Assembly (NCBI GenBank): GCA_038040195.1
Contig: JBBPIR010000004.1
Coordinates: forward strand, 62,001-126,000
Direction: 5' to 3'
Length of the DNA stretch: 64,000 nucleotides
Source of the DNA: Chloroflexota bacterium
GTDB lineage: Bacteria; Chloroflexota; Limnocylindria; QHBO01
A program made the translations under genes and the position numbers. Under the pieces are notes generated by a model. It saw only the letters and a list, made by a program, of their open reading frames with translations. It searched no databases and was not told the origin of the DNA. How positions within the stretch are numbered: the first letter of the stretch is position 1; every line of letters begins with the position of its first letter. Below, piece by piece: positions 54,730-62,929 of the stretch.

Positions 54730-57411
54730 TTAGGCCTGAGGCGATGCCGGATCGGGGCGCTCGGGATCAATTGCCAGGTCGCCAAGGGCGGCCTGCAGCT
54801 CGCCAACGGTGGCTTCCCCGGTTTGTTGCAGCCCGACCAGGGCGGCATACGCGATCTGCTCGGGACTGACCTCGAAATAGGTTCGGAGCGCTTCGCGCGT
54901 GTCGGACCGGCCGAATCCGTCGGTCCCGAGGACCACGTAAGGGCGGTCGATCCAGCGCGCGACCATGTCCGGGACGGCCTTCACGAAGTCGGTTGCCGCG
55001 ACGATGGGCCCGGGCGCATCGGCCAGCTGGCGCACCAGGTACGGCACCTCGGCTTCCGCGCCGGGGTGCAGCCGGTTGTGGCGCTCGACCCGCAGGCAAT
55101 CGGCGCGCAGCTGCTGGAACGATGTGGCGCTCCACACGGCGGCCGCCACCCCGAATCGTTCGGCCAGCAGGTCCGCGGCGCGGAGCGCCTGGTGGAGGAT
55201 CGAGCCCGAACCGAGGATCTGCACCCGGCGGCCCTCGCCCGACGCCGGGCGGCATTCGTACAGCCCTCGCAGGATCCCGTCCTCGGCCCCCTCGGGGAGG
55301 GGCGGCTGGGTCCAGTTCTCGTTGTACAGGGTGATGTAGTAGAAGACGTCCTCGCCGGCGTCCCACATGCGCCGGATGCCCTCGCGGACGATGACCCCCA
55401 GCTCGTAGGCGAAGGCCGGGTCGTAGGACTGGAGGTTCGGGACGGCCAGCGCGTATAGGTGGCTCTGACCGTCGTCGTGCTGGAGGCCCTCCCCGGTGAG
55501 GGTGGTGCGACCCGCGGTGGCGCCCATCATGAAGCCCCGGCCGCGCGCGTCGCCGAAGGCCCACACCTGGTCGCCGGTGCGCTGCAGGCCGAACATGGAA
55601 TAGAAGACGTAGAACGGGATCATCGGCTGGCCGTGCACCGCGTACGCGGTCCCGGCTGCGGTGAATGAGCCCATGGCCCCCGCCTCGGTGATTCCTTCCT
55701 CGAGGATCTGGCCATCGGTCGCCTCGCGGTACGAGAGGAGCAGCTGGCGGTCGACCGGGGTGTAGCGCTGGCCCAACGGGTTGTAGATCCCGAGCTCCTT
55801 GAACAGCGGGTCCATCCCAAACGTCCGGGCCTCGTCGGGAATGATCGGGACCACGCGCCGCCCAAGGCCCGGGTCGCGGACGAGGTTGCGCAGCAGCCGG
55901 CCGAAGGCCATGGTCGTGGAGGCCGGGCGATCGGCGCCGGCGAAGACGTCGACGAACACGGCATCCGCCGGAGCCGGCAGAGGCTGGGACTCCACCCGCC
56001 GCTGGGGGAGGGTGCCGCCGAGCGCGGCTCGACGCTCGAGCATGTAGCGGATCTCCGGGCTGTCCATGCCGGGGTGGTAATAGGGCGCATCGGCCAGCTG
56101 GTCGTCCGGAATCGGGAGCTGGAGCCGATCCCGGAAGATGCGCAGCTCGTCCACGGTCAGCTTCTTGGACTGGTGGGTGACATTCCGGGCCTCGATCCCA
56201 GGACCCAGGGTCCAGCCCTTGACCGTCTTGGCCAGGATCACGACCGGCGCCCCCTGGTGCTGGGTCGCGAAGTGATACGCGGCGTACAACTTGCGGTAGT
56301 CGTGGCCGCCGCGCCGTAGTGCCGCCAGCTCGGCATCGGTCTTGTCGGCCACCAGGGCGGCGAGCCGGGGATCGGGCCCGAAGAAGTGCTCGCGGACGTA
56401 GGCGCCGTCGGCCACCGACAGGGTCTGGTAGTCGCCGTCCAGGGTCTCGGTCATCTTGTTCAGGAGCGCGCCGTCGGTGTCACGCTCCAGCAGGGCATCC
56501 CACTCGCGAGACCAGATGACCTTGATGACGTGCCACCCGGCGCCACGGAACACCGACTCCAGTTCCTGGATGATCTTGCCGTTGCCCCGCACCGGGCCGT
56601 CCAGACGCTGGAGATTGCAATTCACGACGAAGATCAGGTTGTCGAGCCCCTCGCGCGCCGCGAGGCTCAGGCCGGCCAGCGACTCCGGCTCGTCCATCTC
56701 CCCGTCGCCCACGAAGCCCCAGACCCGGGTGTTGGCCGTATCGGCGATACCGCGGGCGGTCAGGTAGCGGTTGAAGCGGGCCTGATAGATGGCCGCCAGC
56801 GGGCCGAGTCCCATCGACACGGTCGGGAACTGCCAGAACTCGGGCATGGTCCGCGGGTGGGGATACGAGGGCAGCCCGCCCGCCCAGAGTGCCTCGCGCC
56901 GGAAGTGGTCGAGCTGTTCGACCGTCAGCCGGCCTTCGAGAAAGGCCCGGGCGTAGATCCCAGGCGCGGCGTGGCCCTGGAAGTAGACCAGGTCGCCGGG
57001 GCCGTCATCCCAGCCCCGGAAAAAGTGGTTGAAGCCGACCTCGTACAGGCTGGCCGCCGAGGCGTACGTCGACAGGTGTCCGCCGATGCCCTCGAACCGG
57101 GTGTTGGCCCGCAGGACCATGACCAGCGCGTTCCAGCGGATCATGCGCCGGATCCGCAGCTCCATCGCCTCGTCGCCGGGGAAGGGCGGCTCCTGCTCGG
57201 TCGAGATGGTGTTCACGTACCGGGTCTGAGTCAGGGGTGGCAGGCCGACCTGGAGCTGGCGCGCCCGCTTCAGGAGCCGGTACAGGATGAACCGGGCGCG
57301 CTCCGGCCCGGCCTGCTCGACCACCGCGTCGAGCGACTCGAGCCACTCCTCGGTCTCTGTCGGGTCCTGGTCGGGGAGCTGGTGCTTGAACTGGTCGAAG
57401 ACGTCGTGCAC
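54730..57411 (-). CDS. aceE: Pyruvate dehydrogenase E1 component, homodimeric type
   Basis: An 893-residue thiamine-diphosphate enzyme (E. coli AceE is 887) that decarboxylates pyruvate and passes the acetyl group to the E2 lipoyl domain. The ThDP motif is GDGEMDEPESLAGLSLAARE through VVNCNLQRLDG (GDG-x-NCNLQ). The AceE-specific segment AGGLPSYPHPRTMPEFWQFPTVSMGLGP follows an N-terminal E2-binding region rich in helices. The central domain has EGITEAGAMGSFTAAGTAY. The start is GTG 57411, 9 nt from a TAGGAT box. No aceF or lpd is adjacent in the window, so the complex is assembled from dispersed genes. Confidence 0.96.
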   Translation of the reverse strand: MHDVFDQFKHQLPDQDPTETEEWLESLDAVVEQAGPERARFILYRLLKRARQLQVGLPPLTQTRYVNTISTEQEPPFPGDEAMELRIRRMIRWNALVMVLRANTRFEGIGGHLSTYASAASLYEVGFNHFFRGWDDGPGDLVYFQGHAAPGIYARAFLEGRLTVEQLDHFRREALWAGGLPSYPHPRTMPEFWQFPTVSMGLGPLAAIYQARFNRYLTARGIADTANTRVWGFVGDGEMDEPESLAGLSLAAREGLDNLIFVVNCNLQRLDGPVRGNGKIIQELESVFRGAGWHVIKVIWSREWDALLERDTDGALLNKMTETLDGDYQTLSVADGAYVREHFFGPDPRLAALVADKTDAELAALRRGGHDYRKLYAAYHFATQHQGAPVVILAKTVKGWTLGPGIEARNVTHQSKKLTVDELRIFRDRLQLPIPDDQLADAPYYHPGMDSPEIRYMLERRAALGGTLPQRRVESQPLPAPADAVFVDVFAGADRPASTTMAFGRLLRNLVRDPGLGRRVVPIIPDEARTFGMDPLFKELGIYNPLGQRYTPVDRQLLLSYREATDGQILEEGITEAGAMGSFTAAGTAYAVHGQPMIPFYVFYSMFGLQRTGDQVWAFGDARGRGFMMGATAGRTTLTGEGLQHDDGQSHLYALAVPNLQSYDPAFAYELGVIVREGIRRMWDAGEDVFYYITLYNENWTQPPLPEGAEDGILRGLYECRPASGEGRRVQILGSGSILHQALRAADLLAERFGVAAAVWSATSFQQLRADCLRVERHNRLHPGAEAEVPYLVRQLADAPGPIVAATDFVKAVPDMVARWIDRPYVVLGTDGFGRSDTREALRTYFEVSPEQIAYAALVGLQQTGEATVGELQAALGDLAIDPERPDPASPQA

Positions 57412-57420
57412 GACGGTCGC

Positions 57421-57440
57421 ATCCTACCGGCAGATAGACT
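57421..57440. promoter_or_regulatory. Divergent -10 boxes between aceE and the 102-aa membrane protein gene
   Basis: Minus strand TAGGAT (57426-57421) ends 9 nt before GTG 57411. Plus strand TAGACT (57435-57440) ends 9 nt before ATG 57450. The whole regulatory gap is 38 bp, so the two promoters must overlap back to back. Confidence 0.55.
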
Positions 57441-57449
57441 TGAGGGCCG

Positions 57450-57758
57450 ATGTCGCGCGCCGAACGCCGCCAGTACCAGCGCATGATGAAAGGGCAGGAC
57501 CCGTACGCCCCGCCCAAGGCTGGTGGGCGGCGCCCGCCGCGCCGGTCCGGCCCACGGGCGCCGCGGGATTGGTCGTTCCATCGCGGGTTCTGGCTCAGGA
57601 GCGCGGCCGTGGCCGTTGTCGCCGGTTTGATCGGCCTGTCGGTTGTCTGGCCGTCGGGTGCCGAGCGCGCGGCGGTCGTCGGCCTGGGCGCGGCGGCGGC
57701 CACGATCGGTGTGCTGGTGATCCTCCGCCTCCTCCTGCGCCGGGCCGCTGCCCGCTGA
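57450..57758 (+). CDS. Small two-helix membrane protein of unknown function
   Basis: A 102-residue protein with a long basic N-terminus (SRAERRQYQRMMKGQDPY, then Arg/Pro-rich) and two transmembrane helices (about 52-68 and 72-96), ending RRAAAR. The basic N-terminus should face the cytosol. It starts a plus-strand unit with plsY (4-bp gap) and pgsA (overlap), so a phospholipid-membrane connection is possible. No family is recognised. Confidence 0.65.
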   Translation: MSRAERRQYQRMMKGQDPYAPPKAGGRRPPRRSGPRAPRDWSFHRGFWLRSAAVAVVAGLIGLSVVWPSGAERAAVVGLGAAAATIGVLVILRLLLRRAAAR

Positions 57759-57762
57759 GCCG

Positions 57763-58410
57763 GTGGGCCCCGCCGTTGGCCTGTTGGCCGCCATCGCTCT
57801 CGGCTACCTGCTGGGGGCCATCCCGTTCGGCGTGGTCGTCGCCCGCCTGGCCGGCGGGCAGGACCCGCGCGCCGTTGGCTCGGAACGGACTGGCGCGACC
57901 AACGCGGTCCGGGCGCTGGGGATCGGCTGGGGGGTGCTGGTGGGCCTGCTCGACCTGGCCAAGGGCCTGGTGGCCGCGGCCATCGGCGCGGGTATCGGCT
58001 GGGGGGTGGGCCTGGCGCCCGAGTGGGTGGCAGCGGGGAGCTGCGTGGCGGCCGTGACCGGCCACATCCGCTCGGTGTTCATCGGCTTTCGAGGCGGTCG
58101 GGGAGTGGCGACCGCGGCCGGAGGGTTCCTGATCCTGGTGCCCGTGGCCCTGCTGGTCGTGATCCCGATCATTGGGGTGGTGGCGGCCGTCACCCGCTAC
58201 GTGTCGCTCGGCTCGATCGCGGGCGCGGCCAGCGCCCCGCTGGTGGTGGCCGGCCTGTGGCGGGTCGGCCAGGCGTCGCTGGCGGACGTGGCCTACGCCG
58301 GCGTGGTCGGCATCCTCATCATCGCGGCCCACGCCGACAACATCGCCCGCCTGCGAACGGGCACCGAGCGGCGAGTGGGGGGCGGGGCCGGCGCGGAACC
58401 GCGCACATGA
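57763..58410 (+). CDS. plsY: Glycerol-3-phosphate acyltransferase PlsY
   Basis: A 215-residue integral membrane enzyme that acylates glycerol 3-phosphate using acyl-phosphate, the first step of phospholipid synthesis. Three conserved loops are seen: GAIPFGVVVARL, GSERTGATNAVRALG (usual GSGNIGATN, here with Glu-Arg-Thr substituted) and GHIRSVFIGFRGGRGVATAAGG. Around seven helices are predicted. Start GTG 57763; the stop overlaps pgsA. The substitution in the second loop is worth noting but the Gly-Ala-Thr-Asn core remains. Confidence 0.92.
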   Translation: MGPAVGLLAAIALGYLLGAIPFGVVVARLAGGQDPRAVGSERTGATNAVRALGIGWGVLVGLLDLAKGLVAAAIGAGIGWGVGLAPEWVAAGSCVAAVTGHIRSVFIGFRGGRGVATAAGGFLILVPVALLVVIPIIGVVAAVTRYVSLGSIAGAASAPLVVAGLWRVGQASLADVAYAGVVGILIIAAHADNIARLRTGTERRVGGGAGAEPRT

Positions 58411-59033
58411 CCACCCGCTGGACGTTGCCCAACCTGCTCGGCCTGTTCCGGCTGGCCATCACCCCGGTCCTTGTCGCCCTCGTTCTGCTCTCGTTCCCGG
58501 GCGGCGGGCTGCTGGCTTTCGTCTTATTCGTCCCGGCAGCATTGTCCGATCTGTTCGACGGGTGGCTGGCCCGTGCCCGGGGCCAGGTGACCACGCTCGG
58601 CGTGTTCCTGGACCTGACCGCTGACAAGGTGCTCGTCACCGCCGTGCTCATCGCGCTGGCCCAGGCCGGCCTGGCCGCGGCCTGGATCGTGATCGTGATC
58701 GTGGTCCGCGAGCTTGTCGTGGCCGGGGTGCGCCAGCTGGCGGCCAACGCGCAGCTCCTCGTGGCGTCCGAAGGGCTGGGCAAGGCCAAGACGGTGGTGA
58801 CCCTGGTCGCGATCGGCGCCCTGCTGATCGCCTTCGACGCCCGGACCGGCGGACCGTTGGCCACGATCGGGATCGGTCCGCTGGCCCACGTGACCGGCGG
58901 CTGGCTGCTGGTGACGGCCATGATCCTGGCCGTCATGTCCGGGATCGACTACCTGGTCAAGGCCTGGCCGATCCTGAGCGCCGAGGGCCAGACCGAGGAC
59001 GACGCCGCGAAGGAAGCCCCGCGGCCTACTTGA
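58407..59033 (+). CDS. pgsA: CDP-diacylglycerol--glycerol-3-phosphate 3-phosphatidyltransferase
   Basis: A 208-residue CDP-alcohol phosphatidyltransferase. The signature D-x2-DG-x2-AR-x8-G-x3-D-x3-D is complete in SDLFDGWLARARG...LGVFLDLTADK. The start TRWTLPNLLGLFRLAITPVLV matches PgsA. It makes phosphatidylglycerol phosphate in the membrane. ATG 58407 overlaps the plsY stop (ATGA), coupling two steps of phospholipid synthesis. Its 3' end overlaps the convergent exporter gene by 8 bp. Confidence 0.93.
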   Translation: MTTRWTLPNLLGLFRLAITPVLVALVLLSFPGGGLLAFVLFVPAALSDLFDGWLARARGQVTTLGVFLDLTADKVLVTAVLIALAQAGLAAAWIVIVIVVRELVVAGVRQLAANAQLLVASEGLGKAKTVVTLVAIGALLIAFDARTGGPLATIGIGPLAHVTGGWLLVTAMILAVMSGIDYLVKAWPILSAEGQTEDDAAKEAPRPT

Positions 59034-59850
59034 TCAGTTTGGTGGCCAGCCGCCGACGGGCGATGACCATCGCCACGCTCCCAAACACCCCCAGGTACGC
59101 GACGTGGACGAGGAGGGACCAGCCCACGACTCCGGTCGTCAGCCCACGCAGCAGCTCGACGCAGTGGTACAGAGGCGTGACCTGGACCGCCCACTGGATC
59201 GGCTCGGGGTAAATGCCGATCGGGAAGAAGGTGCCGCTGAACAGGAACATCGGCATGATGATCAGCCCGAAGGGCAGGTCGAAGTCCTGGACCGTGCGCA
59301 GGAAGGTGCTGGTCGCCAGGCCCGCGGCGCAGAAGGCCAGAGAGCAGAACAATGTGGCCGGCAGGGCCAACACCGCCCAGGGGCTGATGAGCAGGCCCAT
59401 GACCCACATCACGCCGACGAACGCGACCGCGTAGATGGTGGCCCGGATCATGGCCCACATCAGCTCACCCAGCGCGATGTCGCCGATCCCCAACGGCGTC
59501 ACCAGGATCGCGTCGTAGACCTTTTCGAAGTTCAGCTTGAAGAAGACGTTGAAGATGGTCTCGCTGATGGCGCCGTTCATGGTCGACTGGGCCAGCAGGG
59601 CGGGCGCTACGAACGCGGCGTAGGTAACCAGCCGGCCGTCGGACAGCTCGACGTCGCCCACGATCGTCCCCAGCCCGTAGCCTATGCCCAGCAAGTAGAA
59701 CAGCGGCTCGAAGAAGCCGGAGAAGATGACCATCCAACTGTGGCGGTAGACGAGCAGGTTGCGCTGGACCAGGCGCCGCGCGCGCAGGAAGCTCCCCACC
59801 ACTGCCGGGTACGGGCGCGGCGAGGGAGTGGGGCGGACGATGACGGCCAT
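59026..59850 (-). CDS. ABC-2 type exporter permease (NodJ/DrrB-like), second of pair
   Basis: A 274-residue membrane protein with six helices. An elbow-helix start (LVQRNLLVYRHSWMVIFSGFFEPLFYLLGIGYGLG) and MNGAISETIFNVFFKLNFEKVYDAILVTPLG identify the NodJ/DrrB branch of ABC-2 exporters, as does FLFSGTFFPIGIYPEPIQWAVQVTPLYHCVELLRG. It forms a heterodimer with the paralogue encoded 2 bp upstream, driven by the ATPase at the head of the operon. The cargo is unknown. Confidence 0.92.
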   Translation of the reverse strand: MAVIVRPTPSPRPYPAVVGSFLRARRLVQRNLLVYRHSWMVIFSGFFEPLFYLLGIGYGLGTIVGDVELSDGRLVTYAAFVAPALLAQSTMNGAISETIFNVFFKLNFEKVYDAILVTPLGIGDIALGELMWAMIRATIYAVAFVGVMWVMGLLISPWAVLALPATLFCSLAFCAAGLATSTFLRTVQDFDLPFGLIIMPMFLFSGTFFPIGIYPEPIQWAVQVTPLYHCVELLRGLTTGVVGWSLLVHVAYLGVFGSVAMVIARRRLATKLIK

Positions 59851-59852
59851 GG

Positions 59853-60620
59853 CTACTTCACCAGACGCCGATGCAGGAGCCGATAGGCGAGCCAGCCTGC
59901 GACCATCGTGAAGGCCACCAGGTAGGCCAGGTGGATGGGCCAGTTGGCCAGCTCGGGTGTCTGCAGAACCAGGCCCCGGATCAGGCCCACCCCGTGGTAC
60001 AGGGGCGTCAGGGCGGCCACGAACTCGATCGCGTCCGGCAGCCGGTCGACGGGGAAGAACGTCCCGCTGAACAGGAACAGCGGGTTTATGACGAAGCGGA
60101 ACATGGCCGCGAAGCCGCTGTCGTTCTTCTGCGTCGCCGTGAAGCCCATGATCGCCGCGAAGAATGCCAACCCGGTCAGGACGGCGGCCGGAATGCCGAG
60201 CACGGCCAGTGGAGAGGTGGGAATCCCGAACAGGGTCAACACCACCATGAACGACAGGGCCATGGTCGTCAGCCTGACCGCCATCCAGCTGATCTCCCCC
60301 AGGACCAGGTCGCGGACCGACAGTGGCGCGGCCAGCATGGCCTCGTAGTTATGCCGCCAGCTGATCTTTCCCATGATCGGGAACGTGGCCTCGAACGAGG
60401 CGGTCTGCATGCAGGCCGCCGCCAGCAGCCCCGGGCCCAGGAACTGGAGGTAGCCAACCCCGCCCAGCGCGGTGGTGTCCTGCGCCGCGATGAAGCTGCC
60501 CAGACCGACGCCCAGCGCGCCGAGATACAGGAGCGGGTTCAGGAACGAACCGAAGACGCTCCCGCGCCAGGTCCGTCGGTAGACCCAAAGGTTGCGCTGC
60601 GCGACGCGCAGGGCGGTCAT
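59853..60620 (-). CDS. ABC-2 type exporter permease (NodJ/DrrB-like), first of pair
   Basis: A 255-residue paralogue of the downstream permease, with the same landmarks (RVAQRNLWVYRRTWRGSVFGSFLNPLLYLGALGVGLG, LAAPLSVRDLVLGEISWMAVRL, FLFSGTFFPVDRLPDAIEFVAALTPLYHGVGLIRG). Two distinct permeases with one ATPase indicate a heterodimeric exporter. Its ATG overlaps the ATPase stop by 4 nt. Confidence 0.92.
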   Translation of the reverse strand: MTALRVAQRNLWVYRRTWRGSVFGSFLNPLLYLGALGVGLGSFIAAQDTTALGGVGYLQFLGPGLLAAACMQTASFEATFPIMGKISWRHNYEAMLAAPLSVRDLVLGEISWMAVRLTTMALSFMVVLTLFGIPTSPLAVLGIPAAVLTGLAFFAAIMGFTATQKNDSGFAAMFRFVINPLFLFSGTFFPVDRLPDAIEFVAALTPLYHGVGLIRGLVLQTPELANWPIHLAYLVAFTMVAGWLAYRLLHRRLVK

Positions 60621-61552
60621 TCGATCAGCGTGCGGCCGGTGAGCCGCAGGAACACGTCCTCCAGGGTGGACCGACGGACCAGAGCGGACTCGATCTGGAC
60701 CTGACGCTCATGGACGCGCTCCAGTGCCTGCTCGCCATCCGCGGCATACAGCAGGATCCGGTCGGGCAACTCCTCGACCCGATCGGCCAGATCGTCCAGG
60801 CGGCCGTCCAGGGAGGCGCGGACGGCATCGGTCAGGCGCAGCTCGAGCACCTCGCGGGTGGAGTGCTGCTCGATGAGCTCCCGCGGGGAGCCCGCGGCCA
60901 CGATCTTGGCGTGGTCCATGACCACCAGCCGGTCGCAGAGCTGCTCGGCCTCATCCATGTAGTGCGTCGTGATGACCAGGGTCACACCGCGGCTCTTGAG
61001 TCGGTACAGCCGATCCCAGACTAGGTGGCGGGCCTGCGGGTCGAGGCCGGTGGTCGGCTCGTCGAGTAGCAGCAGGTCGGGCTCATTGATCAGAGCCCGG
61101 GCGATGGTCAGGCGCCGCTGCATCCCGCCCGACAGCGGCTCGACCTGGTCGTTGGCGCGCTCGGTGAGCTGGACGAAGTCGAGCAGTTCTTCGGCGCGCT
61201 TGCGCGCGACCTCGCCGGGAATGTCGAAGTAGCGGGCATACATGAGGAGGTTCTCGCGGACCGTCAGCTCGGCGTCGAGATTGTTGAGCTGCGGCACGAC
61301 CCCAAGGCGGGCCTTGATCCGGCTTCCTTCGCGCTGTGGATCCATGCCCAAGACGGTCAGGGTCCCGCCCGTGATCGGGCTGGTGCAGGCGATCATCCGC
61401 ATGGTCGAGGTCTTGCCCGCGCCGTTGGGGCCGAGGAACCCGAACGCCTCGCCGACGTGGACGTCGAAGTCCACACCATCGACCGCGGTCAGGGCATCAA
61501 ACCGCTTGGTGAGGCCCCGGGCGTGGATGAGAACATCGGTCTGGGCGGTCAT
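60617..61552 (-). CDS. ABC exporter ATP-binding protein (NodI/DrrA-like)
   Basis: A 311-residue ATPase. Walker A GPNGAGKTSTMRMIA, signature PLSGGMQRRLTIARAL, Walker B LLLLDEPTTGLDPQAR and TTHYMDEAEQLCDRLVVMDHAKIVAAGSP match the NodI/DrrA (DRA) family, which exports drugs, lipo-oligosaccharides or glycolipids. It carries the family's C-terminal extension. ATG 61552 is chosen; the in-frame upstream region overlaps promoter sequence. A TACAAT box lies 12 nt upstream. It heads a three-gene minus-strand operon. Confidence 0.93.
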   Translation of the reverse strand: MTAQTDVLIHARGLTKRFDALTAVDGVDFDVHVGEAFGFLGPNGAGKTSTMRMIACTSPITGGTLTVLGMDPQREGSRIKARLGVVPQLNNLDAELTVRENLLMYARYFDIPGEVARKRAEELLDFVQLTERANDQVEPLSGGMQRRLTIARALINEPDLLLLDEPTTGLDPQARHLVWDRLYRLKSRGVTLVITTHYMDEAEQLCDRLVVMDHAKIVAAGSPRELIEQHSTREVLELRLTDAVRASLDGRLDDLADRVEELPDRILLYAADGEQALERVHERQVQIESALVRRSTLEDVFLRLTGRTLIE

Positions 61553-61564
61553 GGCAGGCCGTTG

Positions 61565-61570
61565 ATTGTA
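61565..61570 (-). promoter_or_regulatory. -10 box (TACAAT) of the NodIJ-like operon
   Basis: TACAAT on the minus strand ends 12 nt before ATG 61552, predicting a leader of about 5 nt. Confidence 0.5.
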
Positions 61571-61611
61571 CCGATGGCCACCGGGATTGACCGATGGCCT
61601 GCGGGTCGGCC

Positions 61612-61655
61612 TTGACATCGGCTTGGCAGCCTCCGATACTACGCGCCACGTAGTA
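61612..61655 (+). promoter_or_regulatory. Promoter with PadR-type operator
   Basis: TTGACA (61612-61617), a 17-nt spacer and GATACT (61635-61640) form a consensus-like promoter. The inverted repeat TACTACG-CGCCA-CGTAGTA (61637-61655) covers the -10 and start region. Its TACTACG/CGTAGTA arms resemble PadR-family operators, and the regulator is encoded in this operon. Confidence 0.7.
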
Positions 61656-61691
61656 GTTGGAGAGAGTCGTCATGCTGCAACGCTCCTGCCT

Positions 61692-61916
61692 ATGAACCGA
61701 CTGGGCTTGGCGTTCCTTCTTGGTCTTGTCCTCTTGGTCGCGGTGGTCCTGGCGTCAGCTCTTGCTGGAGCAGCGGGTGTCTGCGCGGCGACCGCTGGGG
61801 TTCCCTGTCGATACGACCCGATCTCGAACTGTGAGCGGGCTGACGGGCGGGAGCCCCGGGGCCAGGAGCGGACGGAAGTGGTCGACGGCGTGCTCTACCT
61901 CTGCGGGGACTACTAG
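61692..61916 (+). CDS. Small Cys-containing membrane/secreted protein of unknown function (74 aa)
   Basis: A 74-residue protein begins at ATG 61692: one hydrophobic helix (about 5-30, LAFLLGLVLLVAVVLASALAGAA), then an extracytoplasmic tail with four Cys (VCAATAGVPCRYDPISNCERADG and YLCGDY) that could form two disulfides. It is the first gene after the PadR-type promoter and precedes padR by 82 bp. An upstream in-frame ATG at 61566 lies before the promoter and is rejected. Family unknown. Confidence 0.55.
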   Translation: MNRLGLAFLLGLVLLVAVVLASALAGAAGVCAATAGVPCRYDPISNCERADGREPRGQERTEVVDGVLYLCGDY

Positions 61917-61998
61917 GGGTGAGGGGGGGGGTGAACCCGGAAGCCCAGCCCTCGATCGTTTCCTAGTGGGTGGAGCCGAACATGTCGGAGCCGAGCCG

Positions 61999-62301
61999 AT
62001 GACCGAGAACAACGGGCGTGATCCCGGGCTGCTGGTCCTTATCAGCCTGGCCGGCGGCCCCAAGCATGGGCATGCCATCTTCCTTGACGTCGCCGACTTT
62101 GCCGGCCTGCGTCTCGGGCCTGGCACGCTGTACGGCGCGTTGGCGCGCCTGGAGGAGAGTGGGCTGATCGAGTCCCTGCCGATGGACGGACGCCGCCGGC
62201 CGTACCACCTGACCCTGAGGGGTGCTGCCGCGCTCAGGGGCCGGTTGACGGGGCTGGACGCGGCTGTGCGCGTTGGCCTGCGGCGGATCGAGGCCGCATG
62301 A
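61999..62301 (+). CDS. PadR-family transcription regulator
   Basis: A 100-residue winged-helix regulator with the compact PadR layout: LLVLISLAGGPKHGHAIFLDVADFAGLRLGPGTLYGALARLEESGLIES is the DNA-binding domain, DGRRRPYHLTLRGAAALRG the wing, and a short C-terminal helix the dimer contact. It lacks the longer AphA-like C-terminal domain. It is co-translated with the next membrane protein (ATGA overlap) and probably represses the operon through the TACTACG inverted repeat upstream. Confidence 0.9.
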   Translation: MTENNGRDPGLLVLISLAGGPKHGHAIFLDVADFAGLRLGPGTLYGALARLEESGLIESLPMDGRRRPYHLTLRGAAALRGRLTGLDAAVRVGLRRIEAA

Positions 62302-62882
62302 AGCGGCTCCTGCGGCTCTACCCCGCCGCGTGGCGGGCTCGATACGAGGAGGAGGTCGGGGACATGCTCGACGAGCTCCCGACCGATCGGTCAACGGTGC
62401 TTGACCTCGTCCGCGGCGCGTTCGCCGAGCGCGCCCGCGCCGTCTGGCGACTGATAGCCGTTACGCCGATTCCCGATGGAGGTCCCCCAATGCTCGAGCA
62501 TCCGTTGCAACGCTATCCGACGAGCCTGGCACTGCTCGCCCTGCTGCTGGTCGCGCCGACGTTCCTCTTCGCCCTCGTCTCGCTGCTCGCGTACCAGATT
62601 GCGGTGCCTGGCTTGGCCGCCACGGTCGAGCCTGCGATCGAGGCGCTCACCGCGTTACGCGGGGTCGACCTGTTCCTGCTGGCCGCCCCGTTTCTCGCAT
62701 CGCTGCTGGCGGTCGTTCCGCTGGTTGGCGTCGGCCTGGGTCGCGCCGACGGGGAGTTGCGTGTGACGATCAGCCTCCGGCCACGCGCCCTGAACGTGGC
62801 CGTCCTCATCCTGTGCGTGCTGGTGGGTGGGCTCCTGGTCGGCTATCTGGTCAGCGAGTTCCTGTTCGAGGCAGCCCGCTAG
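62298..62882 (+). CDS. PadR-linked membrane protein
   Basis: A 194-residue protein. The N-terminal ~60 residues (LLRLYPAAWRARYEEEVGDMLDELPTDRSTVLDLVRGAFAERAR) match the cytosolic prefix found on many membrane proteins encoded next to PadR regulators. Three or four transmembrane helices follow (for example TSLALLALLLVAPTFLFALVSLLAYQIA and NVAVLILCVLVGGLLVGYLVSEF). It is probably the regulated product of the operon, perhaps a stress-related membrane factor; no catalytic motif is visible. Confidence 0.75.
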   Translation: MKRLLRLYPAAWRARYEEEVGDMLDELPTDRSTVLDLVRGAFAERARAVWRLIAVTPIPDGGPPMLEHPLQRYPTSLALLALLLVAPTFLFALVSLLAYQIAVPGLAATVEPAIEALTALRGVDLFLLAAPFLASLLAVVPLVGVGLGRADGELRVTISLRPRALNVAVLILCVLVGGLLVGYLVSEFLFEAAR

Positions 62883-62917
62883 GTCACGAGCTCACCTTCC
62901 CCCGAAAGTGCCGGTGC

Positions 62918-62923
62918 TAGCCT
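62918..62923 (+). promoter_or_regulatory. -10 box (TAGCCT) of the sarcosine-oxidase-like gene
   Basis: TAGCCT ends 6 nt before GTG 62930; its TAG is also an in-frame stop, so translation cannot start further upstream. Confidence 0.55.
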
Positions 62924-62929
62924 CTCGAG

